In this document: one piece after another, positions 35,945 through 45,281 of the stretch
Layout: each line of letters opens with the position of its first letter
How positions within the stretch are numbered: the first letter of the stretch is position 1
Source of the DNA: Alkalihalobacterium elongatum
GTDB taxonomy: Bacteria; Bacillota; Bacilli; Bacillales; Bacillaceae_F
Assembly (NCBI RefSeq): GCF_019024285.1
Contig: NZ_WMKZ01000001.1
Span: forward strand, 62,001 to 126,000
Reading direction: 5' to 3'
DNA: 64,000 nucleotides
The notes under the pieces: model-generated
What the model was told of the DNA's origin: nothing
Database searches by the model: none
Seen by the model: the letters and a program-made list of their open reading frames with translations, nothing else
Translations under genes and position numbers: made by a program

Positions 35945-37159
35945 CTACAAATTGTTTTTTTCAGCTATGTTCTCTTTTACTTCCAATTGATTTAATTTCA
36001 GTTCGTCAACGAAATATCCTTCAAAGTTTTTCCATATGTCGTGAGCTGGCGATATACAAATATTGTCTTTATTTTGAAGAAATTCACTGTGGTCCGCAAA
36101 ACCAAATGCATGGTCTGCTTGCTTTAATAAGTATTTCCTCATTGGCGTATTTGGCTTAAGTTGCTCCTTAAGTTCTTTATAAAGAGTTAACGCTTTTTGC
36201 TTCGTTTCCTCCTTTGTGTACATATATCTTAAAATATGAAAGTAAATGGTCAAGCCCAAGTCAGAAGACTTTAACTGTGCAAACCTCTCTTCTTCTAAAA
36301 GGAGAGAGTCAACGTAATCGGCAACAACTTTAGGCATTTCCTCGTATCTCCCTGTTAAATACTCAATAATGAAATGATCGACTAGAGCGAGCGTATAGAT
36401 ATGGTAGTTCTTTTCCTGTAACTTTTTCTCCAGCTCTTCTACTAGAACACCTCTTAAGTAGTTGTTCTCGGCTCGGACACGTTCATGTTCTGAAGAAAAT
36501 AGTGCACTTTGATAAAGCTGCATCGCAACGAAAAAGCGATCATTTTTTGCTAGTTTGTAAGCTGGGAAATCACCAACCGCGACATCATTCTTTAAAAAAC
36601 TAGTTCCCAATAAAAAGAAAGTAATAATCGTTAAGGACACCATCATTGTAAATGCGATTGATTGTAACACTTCATTAGAACTTGTAGACAAAATAATAGT
36701 AGCAAGTAATGTTACTCCTGCCCACAAAATAATTGAAGAGATTGGACCTGCAAGGATCGCTTTAGCGTATGCTTGCTGGGTTTGTTCTAAGTGTAATTTA
36801 TCCTTTATCGCTCGAATGTCGGGAATAGCGACTCCGCCAATAGCTGTTAGCTTATTCGGTCGAAAACTTACTTTCCAGCCGTCTTTTCCTTTCATAAAAT
36901 GCAAAAACATGACAATAACAGCACGCATCTTTACACCATTTTTCGTAAAACTGTATGCATGGCCAAATTCATGAAAAGCTACTGCAAAAAAATAGATAAA
37001 CAGAGCAATTATTATATTTATATAAAAGGGGAGTGCAACCCATTCAGCTGGGAACTTGATACTAGAAAAGCCATATGCAATCGCTCCTCCTGAAATGGCA
37101 CCAATTAACATATAAACTACTAAAATGGCGAACTTTTTAATCATTTGTTTTTTCATCAT
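35945..37159 (-). CDS. M50 family membrane metallopeptidase-like protein
   Basis: 404 residues. The zinc motif HEFGH (63-67) lies in the first membrane block and further membrane segments follow to about residue 200; the C-terminal 200 residues are soluble and helical. This is the layout of site-2-type proteases and of M50-like membrane proteins of unknown substrate. A DG-type second motif (SFLKNDVAVGDFP) may hold the third ligand. The first ATG is preceded by GAGGAAAAG. It stands alone. Confidence 0.82.
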   Translation of the reverse strand: MMKKQMIKKFAILVVYMLIGAISGGAIAYGFSSIKFPAEWVALPFYINIIIALFIYFFAVAFHEFGHAYSFTKNGVKMRAVIVMFLHFMKGKDGWKVSFRPNKLTAIGGVAIPDIRAIKDKLHLEQTQQAYAKAILAGPISSIILWAGVTLLATIILSTSSNEVLQSIAFTMMVSLTIITFFLLGTSFLKNDVAVGDFPAYKLAKNDRFFVAMQLYQSALFSSEHERVRAENNYLRGVLVEELEKKLQEKNYHIYTLALVDHFIIEYLTGRYEEMPKVVADYVDSLLLEEERFAQLKSSDLGLTIYFHILRYMYTKEETKQKALTLYKELKEQLKPNTPMRKYLLKQADHAFGFADHSEFLQNKDNICISPAHDIWKNFEGYFVDELKLNQLEVKENIAEKNNL

Positions 37160-37356
37160 CTTTTCCTCACTGTATTAGTTTTTATTAACCTATGTACTTT
37201 AACCAACCATGCATGCCCTTTCTGAACATCTGTTAAATATATACGAACCAAAACGGTATTAGTTTCATTCAATGTGTATGATTTTATATAAAACATGTTC
37301 ACGATCGCTTTTGTGGAGTTTCGTAAATATAGATCCGCAAGTATTCTCTTATTCTC

Positions 37357-37391
37357 AAAAAAATCAGGCCTCAAAGCTTAGTTTGAGCCCC
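37357..37391 (-). terminator. Terminator of the phaRC operon
   Basis: GGGCTCAAA and TTTGAGGCC around a 5-base loop, followed by seven U on the minus strand, about 45 bases past the phaC stop. Confidence 0.82.
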
Positions 37392-37432
37392 TAATTGAAG
37401 TATTCCTTTGCATCAAGTGTTGTTAGTTAAAG

Positions 37433-38446
37433 TCAATGCGATCTCTCAGCCAACCATTCCTTCACGACGTTAGGAATTTTTCCAGTCATCGCAAGCGAAA
37501 CATGTCCCCCTTTTATCCGAGCGAATAATTTATCCTCACTTGATAATAAATCCATAATCGTTTGAGTATATTCCTCTGGAACGATTTCGTCATGAATCAT
37601 AGAAATAATTAAGATGTTTGATCTAATATTTGCTAAGTTCACTTTTTTGCCTTTTATAATTAGTTCACCTTCAACTAGCTTATTCTTTAAAACTAAATCG
37701 TTGAGTAATTGTTTTAGAGTTGCACCAGGAAATGGAATTTGATCTTCAACCCATCTATACAAAAGTTCTGTTTTTAAATCGTTCTTTTTACTTTGTGAAT
37801 TTTTTAAAAAGGAACTTACAGTAAACGGTGTTGTAGCAAACTTTAGTGAAGACTCCATTACTTTTGCAGGGATAATACCATATTCGTCAATTATTTCATT
37901 TAAATTGAAGCCATTATTTGTTAAGGCTTTCCTCCACTCTTTTGTAAGATTAATATCTTTGAAATCAATCGGTGGAGCAAACAAAACGACATTTCTGATT
38001 GGTGTTTTTGCAATTGCCGAATAAATTGCCGTTAACGTTCCCCCTAAACAGTACCCTATTAAACTAACTTCATCTGAATAAGAATGACGCAGTGTTCGTT
38101 TAACCGCCTTATCCATGTACTTTAAAATATAATCATCTAATGTTAAATCCTTATCTTCTAATCCAGGGATACCAAAGTCTAGTAAATAAACATCATATCC
38201 TTCCTTTAGGAAAGCTTCAATCATACTCATTCCTGGGTAGAGGTCCAAAATATACGATTTATTGACCAATGAATAGATCAGCAACAACGGTGTTTCATAT
38301 TTTTTATCCTTTGCTGAGTAATACCATAACGAGGCTTTATTTAATTTCCAGACGAGTTTCCTAGGTGTTTGTCCAACTTTAAGATCTAAAGCATCAGAAT
38401 TGGTAAACTTTCGTTTCTCACGAGCTCTAAAACGGATATTTTTCAC
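37433..38446 (-). CDS. phaC: Class IV poly(3-hydroxyalkanoate) synthase, PhaC subunit
   Basis: 337 residues, an alpha/beta-hydrolase with the synthase box GYCLGG (Cys133), Asp286 in HDEIVP and His315 in GGHVSL, the catalytic triad of PhaC. It polymerises hydroxyacyl-CoA into storage polyester granules. Its short length and the PhaR partner directly upstream mark it as class IV (Bacillus type). Start overlaps the phaR stop by 4 bases (ATGA), so the two are coupled. The usual phaB, phaP and phaQ genes are not beside it. Confidence 0.92.
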   Translation of the reverse strand: MKNIRFRAREKRKFTNSDALDLKVGQTPRKLVWKLNKASLWYYSAKDKKYETPLLLIYSLVNKSYILDLYPGMSMIEAFLKEGYDVYLLDFGIPGLEDKDLTLDDYILKYMDKAVKRTLRHSYSDEVSLIGYCLGGTLTAIYSAIAKTPIRNVVLFAPPIDFKDINLTKEWRKALTNNGFNLNEIIDEYGIIPAKVMESSLKFATTPFTVSSFLKNSQSKKNDLKTELLYRWVEDQIPFPGATLKQLLNDLVLKNKLVEGELIIKGKKVNLANIRSNILIISMIHDEIVPEEYTQTIMDLLSSEDKLFARIKGGHVSLAMTGKIPNVVKEWLAERSH

Positions 38447-38928
38447 TTTTTCCTCCTCCGATCCAACAAACGTTCTAGTAGTTGTTTAGTTAGTAGTGAG
38501 TTATCAGTTGAAGTTTTGTGCATGTTACTCAATATTCTTTTTAATTCATCCTTTTTAATTTTATCTTCCTCTCTGCTTCGTTCTACAACTTTTTTTGAGT
38601 CAGTTGTTTGCCGTTCTTTTTCTTTAGTTAGCAGTTTTTCTTCTAGGGATTCGATCTTTTCCTCTAGTTGTTTAACTAATTGAGCAACATTAGCTACATC
38701 GGTTTTCGTTGGTATATTTAATTGAGTAGAAATTACGTCAGCATATTCTCGAGCTAATTTTATGAATTGATAGTGTTGTTTAGAGCCTAACTTAATAAGG
38801 TCTATTACTTGTGGGTCTTTTAACAATTTATGAATAACGTTATTAATGGTTTCTTCTGATTTTAGTGCTAATGGTTTTATAACCTCTAAATAATTTACTT
38901 CAGGTGTTTTCTTCTTAACCAAAGTCAT
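38443..38928 (-). CDS. phaR: PhaR subunit of class IV PHA synthase
   Basis: 161 residues from ATG at 38928 (AAGGAAGTG upstream); the frame is open 16 codons further, but nothing there is conserved. It is lysine-rich and helical with a coiled coil (VKQLEEKIESLEEKLLTKEK), as in PhaR of Bacillus. It is required by PhaC for activity. A cytochrome P450 gene lies divergent, 243 bases away. Confidence 0.88.
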   Translation of the reverse strand: MTLVKKKTPEVNYLEVIKPLALKSEETINNVIHKLLKDPQVIDLIKLGSKQHYQFIKLAREYADVISTQLNIPTKTDVANVAQLVKQLEEKIESLEEKLLTKEKERQTTDSKKVVERSREEDKIKKDELKRILSNMHKTSTDNSLLTKQLLERLLDRRRKK

Positions 38929-39012
38929 CACTTCCTTTTTTCTAATGAAAAATAGGTACATAAATAAATTATTCATGTAATATGTGAATGGTTATCTATA
39001 TTGCCTAAATTT

Positions 39013-39038
39013 GACTATTTTTAGGCATTTTAATAGTC
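39013..39038. promoter_or_regulatory. Inverted repeat between phaR and the P450 gene
   Basis: GACTATT and AATAGTC, 12 bases apart. A related palindrome ACTATTAATAGT occurs at 39145-39156, so both may be sites of one regulator. Confidence 0.4.
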
Positions 39039-39144
39039 TAAGAAAATATTTTTTGGAGATTGAAGGGTTATTCTTACAATTAGTCGCTACATGTAGTCAA
39101 TCACATAAGCGTATCTACTTTACCTACATATATTAATCAAGCAG

Positions 39145-39156
39145 ACTATTAATAGT
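39145..39156. promoter_or_regulatory. Palindrome upstream of the P450 gene
   Basis: Perfect 12-mer ACTATTAATAGT, 16 bases before the P450 ATG. It shares its half-site with 39013-39038. Confidence 0.4.
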
Positions 39157-39171
39157 GAGGTATCAAACGAC

Positions 39172-40524
39172 ATGGAAAAATTTAAAAAATGGAGTCAGAT
39201 AAATGGACCACAAGGAAAGTGGTTAACTGGAAACCTTCATACGTTTGCACAAGACCCACTACATTTTTTAACAAAACTAAAAGCGGACTACGGTGATGTT
39301 GCAAAATTTCGGTTAGGACCCACCCAAAAAGTTTACCATGTTTCAAAAGCCGATTTAATTAAGGAAATCCTAGTTACTAAGCAAAGTAAATTTATTAAAT
39401 CTAAAGATTTGAAAGTCCTTAAAGATGTTGTTGGAGAAGGTTTGCTAACCAGTGAAAAAGACTACCATCTAAAGCAAAGAAGGCTAATACAACCAGCTTT
39501 TAAAAAATCACATATAAACAACTACGCTCAAGAGATGATTGATGTAACAACTAATTATATAAAAGATTGGGAGCATGGTCTTGAATATCAAATGTCAAAT
39601 GAGATGATGAATATCACACTAGGGATCATTACAAAAACCATGTTTAGTATGAATTTCGAGGAAGGTTCTAAGGTAATTGGCGAACCAATTGAAACTTATA
39701 TGAAAATAGCAGTTAAAAGAATGCGATCCATCCTACCTATGCCACTTTGGTTACCAACAAAGAACAACAAGCACTATAAAAAATCAATCGCTACACTCAA
39801 GCAAGCACTAACAAATATTATTGAAATAAGAAGAAAAACCGACGACAAATATGAAGACCTACTTGGGATATTAATGAGAGCTCGGTCTGAAGAAGATGGG
39901 TTAGGAATGTCAGATCAACAACTAATGGATGAACTAATGACTATCTTCCTAGCAGGACATGAGACAACAGCCAATACACTAACGTGGACTATGTATTTAC
40001 TTTCTAACAATCCACACGTTATGAACAAATTAAATGCAGAGATTAAGGAAATAATTGGGGATCGAAAAGTGGAACCACATCATTATACGCAGCTTACTTA
40101 TACTCAAAATGTTTTTTGGGAGTCACTAAGACTATTTCCACCAGCTTATGTTATAGGAAGGCAAGTAGATGAAGATGTAGAGATAGGTGATTATTTCTTT
40201 AAAAAAGGTGAAATGATACTGATCAGTCCCTATGTGATGCACCGAGATCCGCTTTACTTCGATGAACCTGATTTGTTTTTACCAGAAAGGTTTGAAACGG
40301 GTCTTTTGAAGACACTTCCGCAATTTGCCTTCTTCCCATTTGGTGGAGGCCCAAGAGTTTGCATTGGAAATCATTTTGCAGTAATGGAAGCTGTGCTTAT
40401 TTTAGCTTGTATTTACCAACGCTACCAAGTAACTCTAGCACCTGTTCATCACAAAGTAAAACCTCAACCTCTCATTACACTTAGGCCTAAACATGGTGTT
40501 AAAATGATTGTTTCAAAACGATAA
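39172..40524 (+). CDS. Cytochrome P450 monooxygenase
   Basis: 450 residues with the oxygen-binding AGHETTAN (about 263), ESLR, and the haem loop FGGGPRVCIGNHFA (Cys near 400). No reductase domain is fused, so it needs separate redox partners, none of which is in the window. Closest in style to the fatty-acid or terpenoid hydroxylases of Bacillus. GTGAGGT precedes the ATG. It is divergent from phaRC, which may be chance. Confidence 0.92.
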   Translation: MEKFKKWSQINGPQGKWLTGNLHTFAQDPLHFLTKLKADYGDVAKFRLGPTQKVYHVSKADLIKEILVTKQSKFIKSKDLKVLKDVVGEGLLTSEKDYHLKQRRLIQPAFKKSHINNYAQEMIDVTTNYIKDWEHGLEYQMSNEMMNITLGIITKTMFSMNFEEGSKVIGEPIETYMKIAVKRMRSILPMPLWLPTKNNKHYKKSIATLKQALTNIIEIRRKTDDKYEDLLGILMRARSEEDGLGMSDQQLMDELMTIFLAGHETTANTLTWTMYLLSNNPHVMNKLNAEIKEIIGDRKVEPHHYTQLTYTQNVFWESLRLFPPAYVIGRQVDEDVEIGDYFFKKGEMILISPYVMHRDPLYFDEPDLFLPERFETGLLKTLPQFAFFPFGGGPRVCIGNHFAVMEAVLILACIYQRYQVTLAPVHHKVKPQPLITLRPKHGVKMIVSKR

Positions 40525-40734
40525 TACGAAGAGGAAAAGCTAATGATCACCTGTAATTACATCAGTTTCTCCAAGTAGAATATTAAGTACTAACATCGAA
40601 ATATGTATACTATTCACTAGTTATAAAAGATGATGTAGAAACATGCTATCAACTGCTAATATTCTGCTAGCATGTTTCTATCAATATAAAAAAATGTCCC
40701 TCTTAATCTTCAACAACGAATGGAACTCTTGTCT

Positions 40735-41847
40735 TTACCGAATTAATTGGTCAACTGAACTTAATGTTTCTTTAGCACTACCTTCAATTGTTAAGTCAAA
40801 AAATGAATGTAAATCATTTACTTCTTTATTTATATAGATCGTCTTTCCGTTCGTCATTTGTGGTAATTGGCTAACAGGGTACACCTTTAGGCTCGTTCCG
40901 ATTACAATAACAAGATTAGCTCGTTGCATATGATTAAGAGCATTATTCCACGCCTGTTCAGGTAGCATTTCACCAAAAAGAACGACATTTGGACGCAGTT
41001 TCCCATTGCAAAGGCTACAGCTCTCTTTATTAATAAATTGATCTAGACTTGCCTCGCTGCCACATTGATGACAGCGAAATGTACGAATAGAGCCGTGCAA
41101 TTGATCGACTTGGGAGCTAGAGGCCATTGTATGGAATCCATCCACATTTTGTGTAGCTATTTCATGAACAAGTCCTTTTTTCTCCCATTTCCCTAGGATA
41201 TGGTGACCTTCGTGTGGCTTGCACCCTCCTAGCGTCTTGAGTCTGACAGTATAAAACTCATGAAACAAATCATAATTCTCTTCTAGTGCTTCTACTGTCG
41301 CAACGGTTAGTGGATCAATGTTCTTCCACCAACCAGATTTTGAACGAAAATCAGGAATTCCACTTTCTACACTCATTCCAGCTCCAGTCAAAACGACCGT
41401 ATGTATAGAGGCATACAGTGCTTCATAAAGTTCAAAGATTTCATCCGTAATCGTTGGAAAACAAGCTTTAGCCCATCTTTTAAGTTTGTATTTTGATAAC
41501 GATCTCTTTGAAACAATATCCCAAATTCTTTTATTGAAAAAAGGATGTACATTCTTTGGTGACAACTGTTCTAGTGGGAATTCTTCTATCATTGTTATTG
41601 CGTCTTCCCAATTAGTCCCTTCCATTGTTTGTTTAATTGAGGGCTTAACCTTAATTACCTTTTTAATTTGCCTAGTTCCTCTATCTTCTATATTCTGGTC
41701 ATTATCCATTTCCTTGAATGAGAAAACTTCATTTGTCCTTTTCTTAAAAACCCACTCGGTATTACCTATGTTTTTGCCTAATATGGTGACACTTCCTCCT
41801 TCACCACCTAATATAAGAATGGGTTGCCATGATTCCTGAATATCCAT
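40735..41847 (-). CDS. Sir2-family NAD-dependent deacylase with extra N-terminal domain
   Basis: 370 residues from ATG at 41847 (AGAGGTGCAAGG upstream). The Sir2 catalytic core lies in the C-terminal 240 residues: TGAGMSVESGIPDFRSKSG, TQNVDGFH, the catalytic H in QLHGSI and two Cys pairs (RCHQCG, CSLCNG) for zinc. The first 130 residues are not part of Sir2; they start PILILGGEGGSVTILG and are of a kind I cannot name. Such fusions occur in anti-phage proteins, but here the core looks like an ordinary deacylase. Function of the fusion is open. Confidence 0.85.
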   Translation of the reverse strand: MDIQESWQPILILGGEGGSVTILGKNIGNTEWVFKKRTNEVFSFKEMDNDQNIEDRGTRQIKKVIKVKPSIKQTMEGTNWEDAITMIEEFPLEQLSPKNVHPFFNKRIWDIVSKRSLSKYKLKRWAKACFPTITDEIFELYEALYASIHTVVLTGAGMSVESGIPDFRSKSGWWKNIDPLTVATVEALEENYDLFHEFYTVRLKTLGGCKPHEGHHILGKWEKKGLVHEIATQNVDGFHTMASSSQVDQLHGSIRTFRCHQCGSEASLDQFINKESCSLCNGKLRPNVVLFGEMLPEQAWNNALNHMQRANLVIVIGTSLKVYPVSQLPQMTNGKTIYINKEVNDLHSFFDLTIEGSAKETLSSVDQLIR

Positions 41848-41892
41848 CCTTGCACCTCTTTCATTAAGTAAAAACAATTATAATTGAGTATT

Positions 41893-42552
41893 TTAAAACC
41901 TTAAATATTCTATATATGTAATTACACCAGTTTCATCGACTGAATAATTCATATCCATTTGTTCTAGAGCAGTCCTTAATATTATTTGTCCTTTCGTATA
42001 ACTAAAGTTGATTTCATCTACAATCATGTTAATCTGGTCATAATTAAAGTTATTTGTTTGCGCGCTTGTTTTTAGTATATATAGTAAAGTTAATGTATGT
42101 TGACACCTATACGTGAACTCTTGATCATAATACTCCAAAACTGCTGGTTTCTTTATCTTCAAGCTTTGTTCATAGGCTGACTTTAGATCATTTTCATATT
42201 GATTAACTTTTAGGAGAAAATCATTCATTGAGGTTGTTTTTGGTGGAATGTTATTCATAACATCATTTAAAGCAATATGAAATTGCGTCTCATATTTGAA
42301 GGACTTTTCAAGATAATTAATCACTCCTCTATGTTTCCCAGCTGTAAAATAATTATCGGTTGTGCTTAAAATTCCATAAATCGGGTACAGTAGAAGAATG
42401 AATAATAAGAAAGAACTTACTCCAACTGTTTTTCTAGTAATAAAATTTCTTTTTCTTACCGTACTATAAATCTCATCCTCGGGGTAATAACCCTCTCTTT
42501 TTAGTTGTTCCATTTGTGCCCTAAAATTCTTTTGTGTCTTATTTAGTTTCAT
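41893..42552 (-). CDS. Hypothetical protein with one membrane segment
   Basis: 219 residues: a basic N-terminus with the stretch EQLKREGYYPEDEIYSTVRK, one membrane segment (about 42-62) and an extracytoplasmic helical domain of about 155 residues. No family recognised. Its start lies 36 bases after a zinc-ribbon gene on the same strand. AGGAGAAAC lies upstream. Confidence 0.65.
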   Translation of the reverse strand: MKLNKTQKNFRAQMEQLKREGYYPEDEIYSTVRKRNFITRKTVGVSSFLLFILLLYPIYGILSTTDNYFTAGKHRGVINYLEKSFKYETQFHIALNDVMNNIPPKTTSMNDFLLKVNQYENDLKSAYEQSLKIKKPAVLEYYDQEFTYRCQHTLTLLYILKTSAQTNNFNYDQINMIVDEINFSYTKGQIILRTALEQMDMNYSVDETGVITYIEYLRF

Positions 42553-42588
42553 TTATAAGTTTCTCCTGACAATAACGTCTTAAACAAC

Positions 42589-42819
42589 TTAGTGTATTTT
42601 CCTAAAAGCCCTTCTTTCCGCATATTCCAAGCACTTTGGACATACGTTTGCATGCTGTCCCTTAATTTCATATTTAGTAAAATAGCCTTGTTTTGACTTA
42701 CAAAAGTGACATTGCTTCGTAAATCTTAGACTGAATTTTGGAGCGGTTTTTTTATAGTCATTTTTAGCCTTATCAGAAGATAAATCCTTGACAAATAATG
42801 ATTTCAACCAGTGTCCCAA
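42589..42819 (-). CDS. Small zinc-ribbon protein
   Basis: 76 residues with two cysteine pairs (CHFCKSKQGYFTKYEI and CPKCLEYAERR), typical of a four-cysteine zinc knuckle. Function unknown. AGGAGGAG precedes the ATG. It is upstream of, and probably transcribed with, the 219-residue membrane protein gene. Confidence 0.65.
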   Translation of the reverse strand: MGHWLKSLFVKDLSSDKAKNDYKKTAPKFSLRFTKQCHFCKSKQGYFTKYEIKGQHANVCPKCLEYAERRAFRKIH

Positions 42820-42975
42820 AAAACTCCTCCTTTCTTTTAACTGCGCTTAAAAGGATTGATTAATAGATTTTCAAACAAGAAAAAATTTACATAAGATGAT
42901 ATAATAACCTAAAACTAGTAAAATAATACCATATAAATCTATTAAATCAAACATTATTTAGGTAAGGAGACCCTA

Positions 42976-43296
42976 ATGGATATAGTTGTTATTTTAATCT
43001 TTATTGCTATTTTCTCTTACATTCCCGTTCATTTAGCACGAAAAAAACGGAAGCGTTTTAGATTAATTAATTCTAGTAAGCAATCGTTTCAACAGCCTTC
43101 AAAGTTAAAAAAGAAAATTAATAAAGAGCTACAAGATATGGCAGTAGACCAAGAACATTATTTATTTTTAATTGGGCTTGTTGAAGGTCGCATATCTGAA
43201 CAGAAATTCGATAAGTGGGTAAATTCTAGAAAGCACGAGGACCCAGAAGTATTTAAGAAATTATTGAAGAGACCGTATAAAACGAGAAACTTATAG
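42976..43296 (+). CDS. Hypothetical protein with N-terminal membrane segment
   Basis: 106 residues: a membrane segment (1-19), then basic linker and a helical tail. AAGGAG lies upstream of the ATG. No family recognised. Confidence 0.6.
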   Translation: MDIVVILIFIAIFSYIPVHLARKKRKRFRLINSSKQSFQQPSKLKKKINKELQDMAVDQEHYLFLIGLVEGRISEQKFDKWVNSRKHEDPEVFKKLLKRPYKTRNL

Positions 43297-43449
43297 TTTT
43301 GTTTTGTTTTCAAATATGATCACAACCCTGTTGTACTAACTAATAACTTTGATCTTACCTTTTTCACATATCGGTGACTAAATTGATTGTTTTAATTTTT
43401 CGTCTCGTGGTGACTATTCTCCCTGGTTTATACCCGCATTCTCCCAATT

Positions 43450-43490
43450 CCCCCCTCCAGTAACTGGAATTACTTGTTCCTTTCTCGCTC
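43450..43490. repeat. Single copy of the 51-bp repeat family (locus C)
   Basis: CTCCAGTAACTGGAA then a stretch with CCTTTCTCGCT, both shared with the units at 16307-16357. One partial unit only, just upstream of the erythromycin-esterase-family gene. Confidence 0.45.
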
Positions 43491-43515
43491 ATACTAAACT
43501 CGAGGTGAAAAACAA

Positions 43516-44766
43516 TTGATTAAAACAAACCTATTAACTGACCACATCAAAAAACATGCGGTCCCATTTTCTAATACGAATGAACTAAACCCATTAATTC
43601 AAAAAGCTAGCCATGCTAAGTACGTCTTGCTCGGTGAAGCGAGCCATGGGACGAGTGAGTTTTATACGATTCGATCAGACATTACCAAGCAACTCATTCA
43701 AGAACATCAATTTGATTTTATAGCCGTCGAGGGAGATTGGCCCGCATGTTATGAAGTAAATCGTTATATCAAAGGAATGGCACCAGAGTACTCAAGTGCT
43801 GAAGATGTACTGAAAAAATCGTTCAATCGTTGGCCTAGTTGGATGTGGGCTAATCGAGAAATAGTCGATCTCATCGAATGGCTTCACAAATACAACCAAA
43901 CAGAAGCAGAGCGAAAAATTGGTTTCTATGGAATAGACGTCTATAGTTTATGGGAATCGATGGAAGCGATCGTCCATTACTTGGAAAGTATTAAATCCCC
44001 TGACTTAGAAAAGGCGTTACAAGCAATTGAGTGCTTCGAACCTTATCATCGGAAACCAGAAAAGTACGGTATTTCAGCTGCATTTTATGGAGAAGACTGC
44101 ATGAATGAGGTGATGGAACTGTTATCTACTATAAAGGAAAACAAAAAAGCATACGATCAAGATCCTGAAGCTAATTTGAATATGAATATTAATGCGATCG
44201 CCACTATGAACGCTGAACATTATTATCACACGATGGTCACAAACGATAATGAGTCGTGGAATATCCGTGATCGTCATATGGTTGAAGCACTTCAACATAT
44301 CAGTAAGTTTTATGGGACTTCTTCCAAAGGGATTGTATGGGAACATAACACCCATATTGGTGATGCGCGTGCTAAAGATATGGCCCGTGAAGGAATGATA
44401 AATGTCGGTCAATTAACTCGTGAAACTTACGGAGAAAACAATGTTTACGCTATTGGTTTTGGAACATACGAAGGAACGGTTATCGCTGGGACGAGTTGGG
44501 GTGCATCAGCTGAAATCATGTCAGTACCTAAAGGTGCTAGAGGAAGTTGGGAAGAAGCTATTCATAATGCAGGGGCATACAATCAGTACTTAATGTTTAC
44601 TGAAGAAAACAAAGTACTTTTCTCAAGTGTCATTGGGCACCGCGCGATTGGCGTCGTTTATCATCCAGAATTGGAACATCGCGGTAACTATGTACCCTCC
44701 CGCCTATCAGAACGATATGATGCTTTTATCCATATCGATAAAACATCAGCTCTTTCACCACTTTAA
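43516..44766 (+). CDS. Erythromycin esterase family protein
   Basis: 416 residues of the EreA/EreB-like family, with GEASHGTSEFYTIRSDI near the N-terminus and EGDWPACYEV. Family members hydrolyse macrolide lactones, but many are housekeeping proteins with other or unknown substrates. The start is TTG at 43516 with GAGGTGAAAAACAA upstream. It is cytoplasmic. Resistance cannot be claimed from sequence. Confidence 0.85.
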   Translation: MIKTNLLTDHIKKHAVPFSNTNELNPLIQKASHAKYVLLGEASHGTSEFYTIRSDITKQLIQEHQFDFIAVEGDWPACYEVNRYIKGMAPEYSSAEDVLKKSFNRWPSWMWANREIVDLIEWLHKYNQTEAERKIGFYGIDVYSLWESMEAIVHYLESIKSPDLEKALQAIECFEPYHRKPEKYGISAAFYGEDCMNEVMELLSTIKENKKAYDQDPEANLNMNINAIATMNAEHYYHTMVTNDNESWNIRDRHMVEALQHISKFYGTSSKGIVWEHNTHIGDARAKDMAREGMINVGQLTRETYGENNVYAIGFGTYEGTVIAGTSWGASAEIMSVPKGARGSWEEAIHNAGAYNQYLMFTEENKVLFSSVIGHRAIGVVYHPELEHRGNYVPSRLSERYDAFIHIDKTSALSPL

Positions 44767-44872
44767 CGGGAAGCTCACAATTTTTTCAAACACTTAAATC
44801 AGACCCTTCACACGTACCAAACGCCTATTATTAAAATTTCTGAAAAAATTCCTTTACTTTAGTCATAAAACT

Positions 44873-45017
44873 AAACCTACTAACATATATATTAGTAAAG
44901 GTTTAATCTGGCCTCGTTAAACCTAATCGGATAACGACTCCTTCATGTTATTCCTCCTAAGAGAGGCCACTATCATTTCTCCTCAAACTCCACTCCACCA
45001 GTGGGGTTTTACTTTTA
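44873..45017 (+). other. Structured intergenic region with terminator-like hairpin
   Basis: Contains a hairpin (AAACCTACTAA... with ...TTAGTAAAGGTTT) at about 44873-44904 and a second (AAACTCCAC/GTGGGGTTT with a U-rich tail) at about 44992-45017. Between them GGCCTC and GAGGCC also pair. No gene is convincing. It may be the leader or small RNA of the following fhs region, but it fits no riboswitch I know. The rest of 44767-45281 shows nothing. Confidence 0.35.
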
Positions 45018-45281
45018 GTTTCACTTTTCCGATGAAAACAGTGTGGCAATAACTATCCTTTACCTACATATATAAATACTTCTTTATTTTATTAAAATAA
45101 TAAATTGTAAGCTATCACCATTTTAACGCTTTAAAGTAATCTTTTGAATTATAGGCAAATTCCGAAGCTTTTCTATGATTTCCTTTGATTTTTATACCTA
45201 TTTTGCTATATTTAAGTAGGGACTCGAATATAATTTCCAAGAATATAACAATCTTATGTACGAGTGGAGAAGGGATGAACA

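Noticed and set aside
37156-37374. 72-residue open frame between the M50 gene and phaC
   Set aside because: It starts with TTG inside the phaC terminator, has no ribosome site and reads through non-coding sequence.
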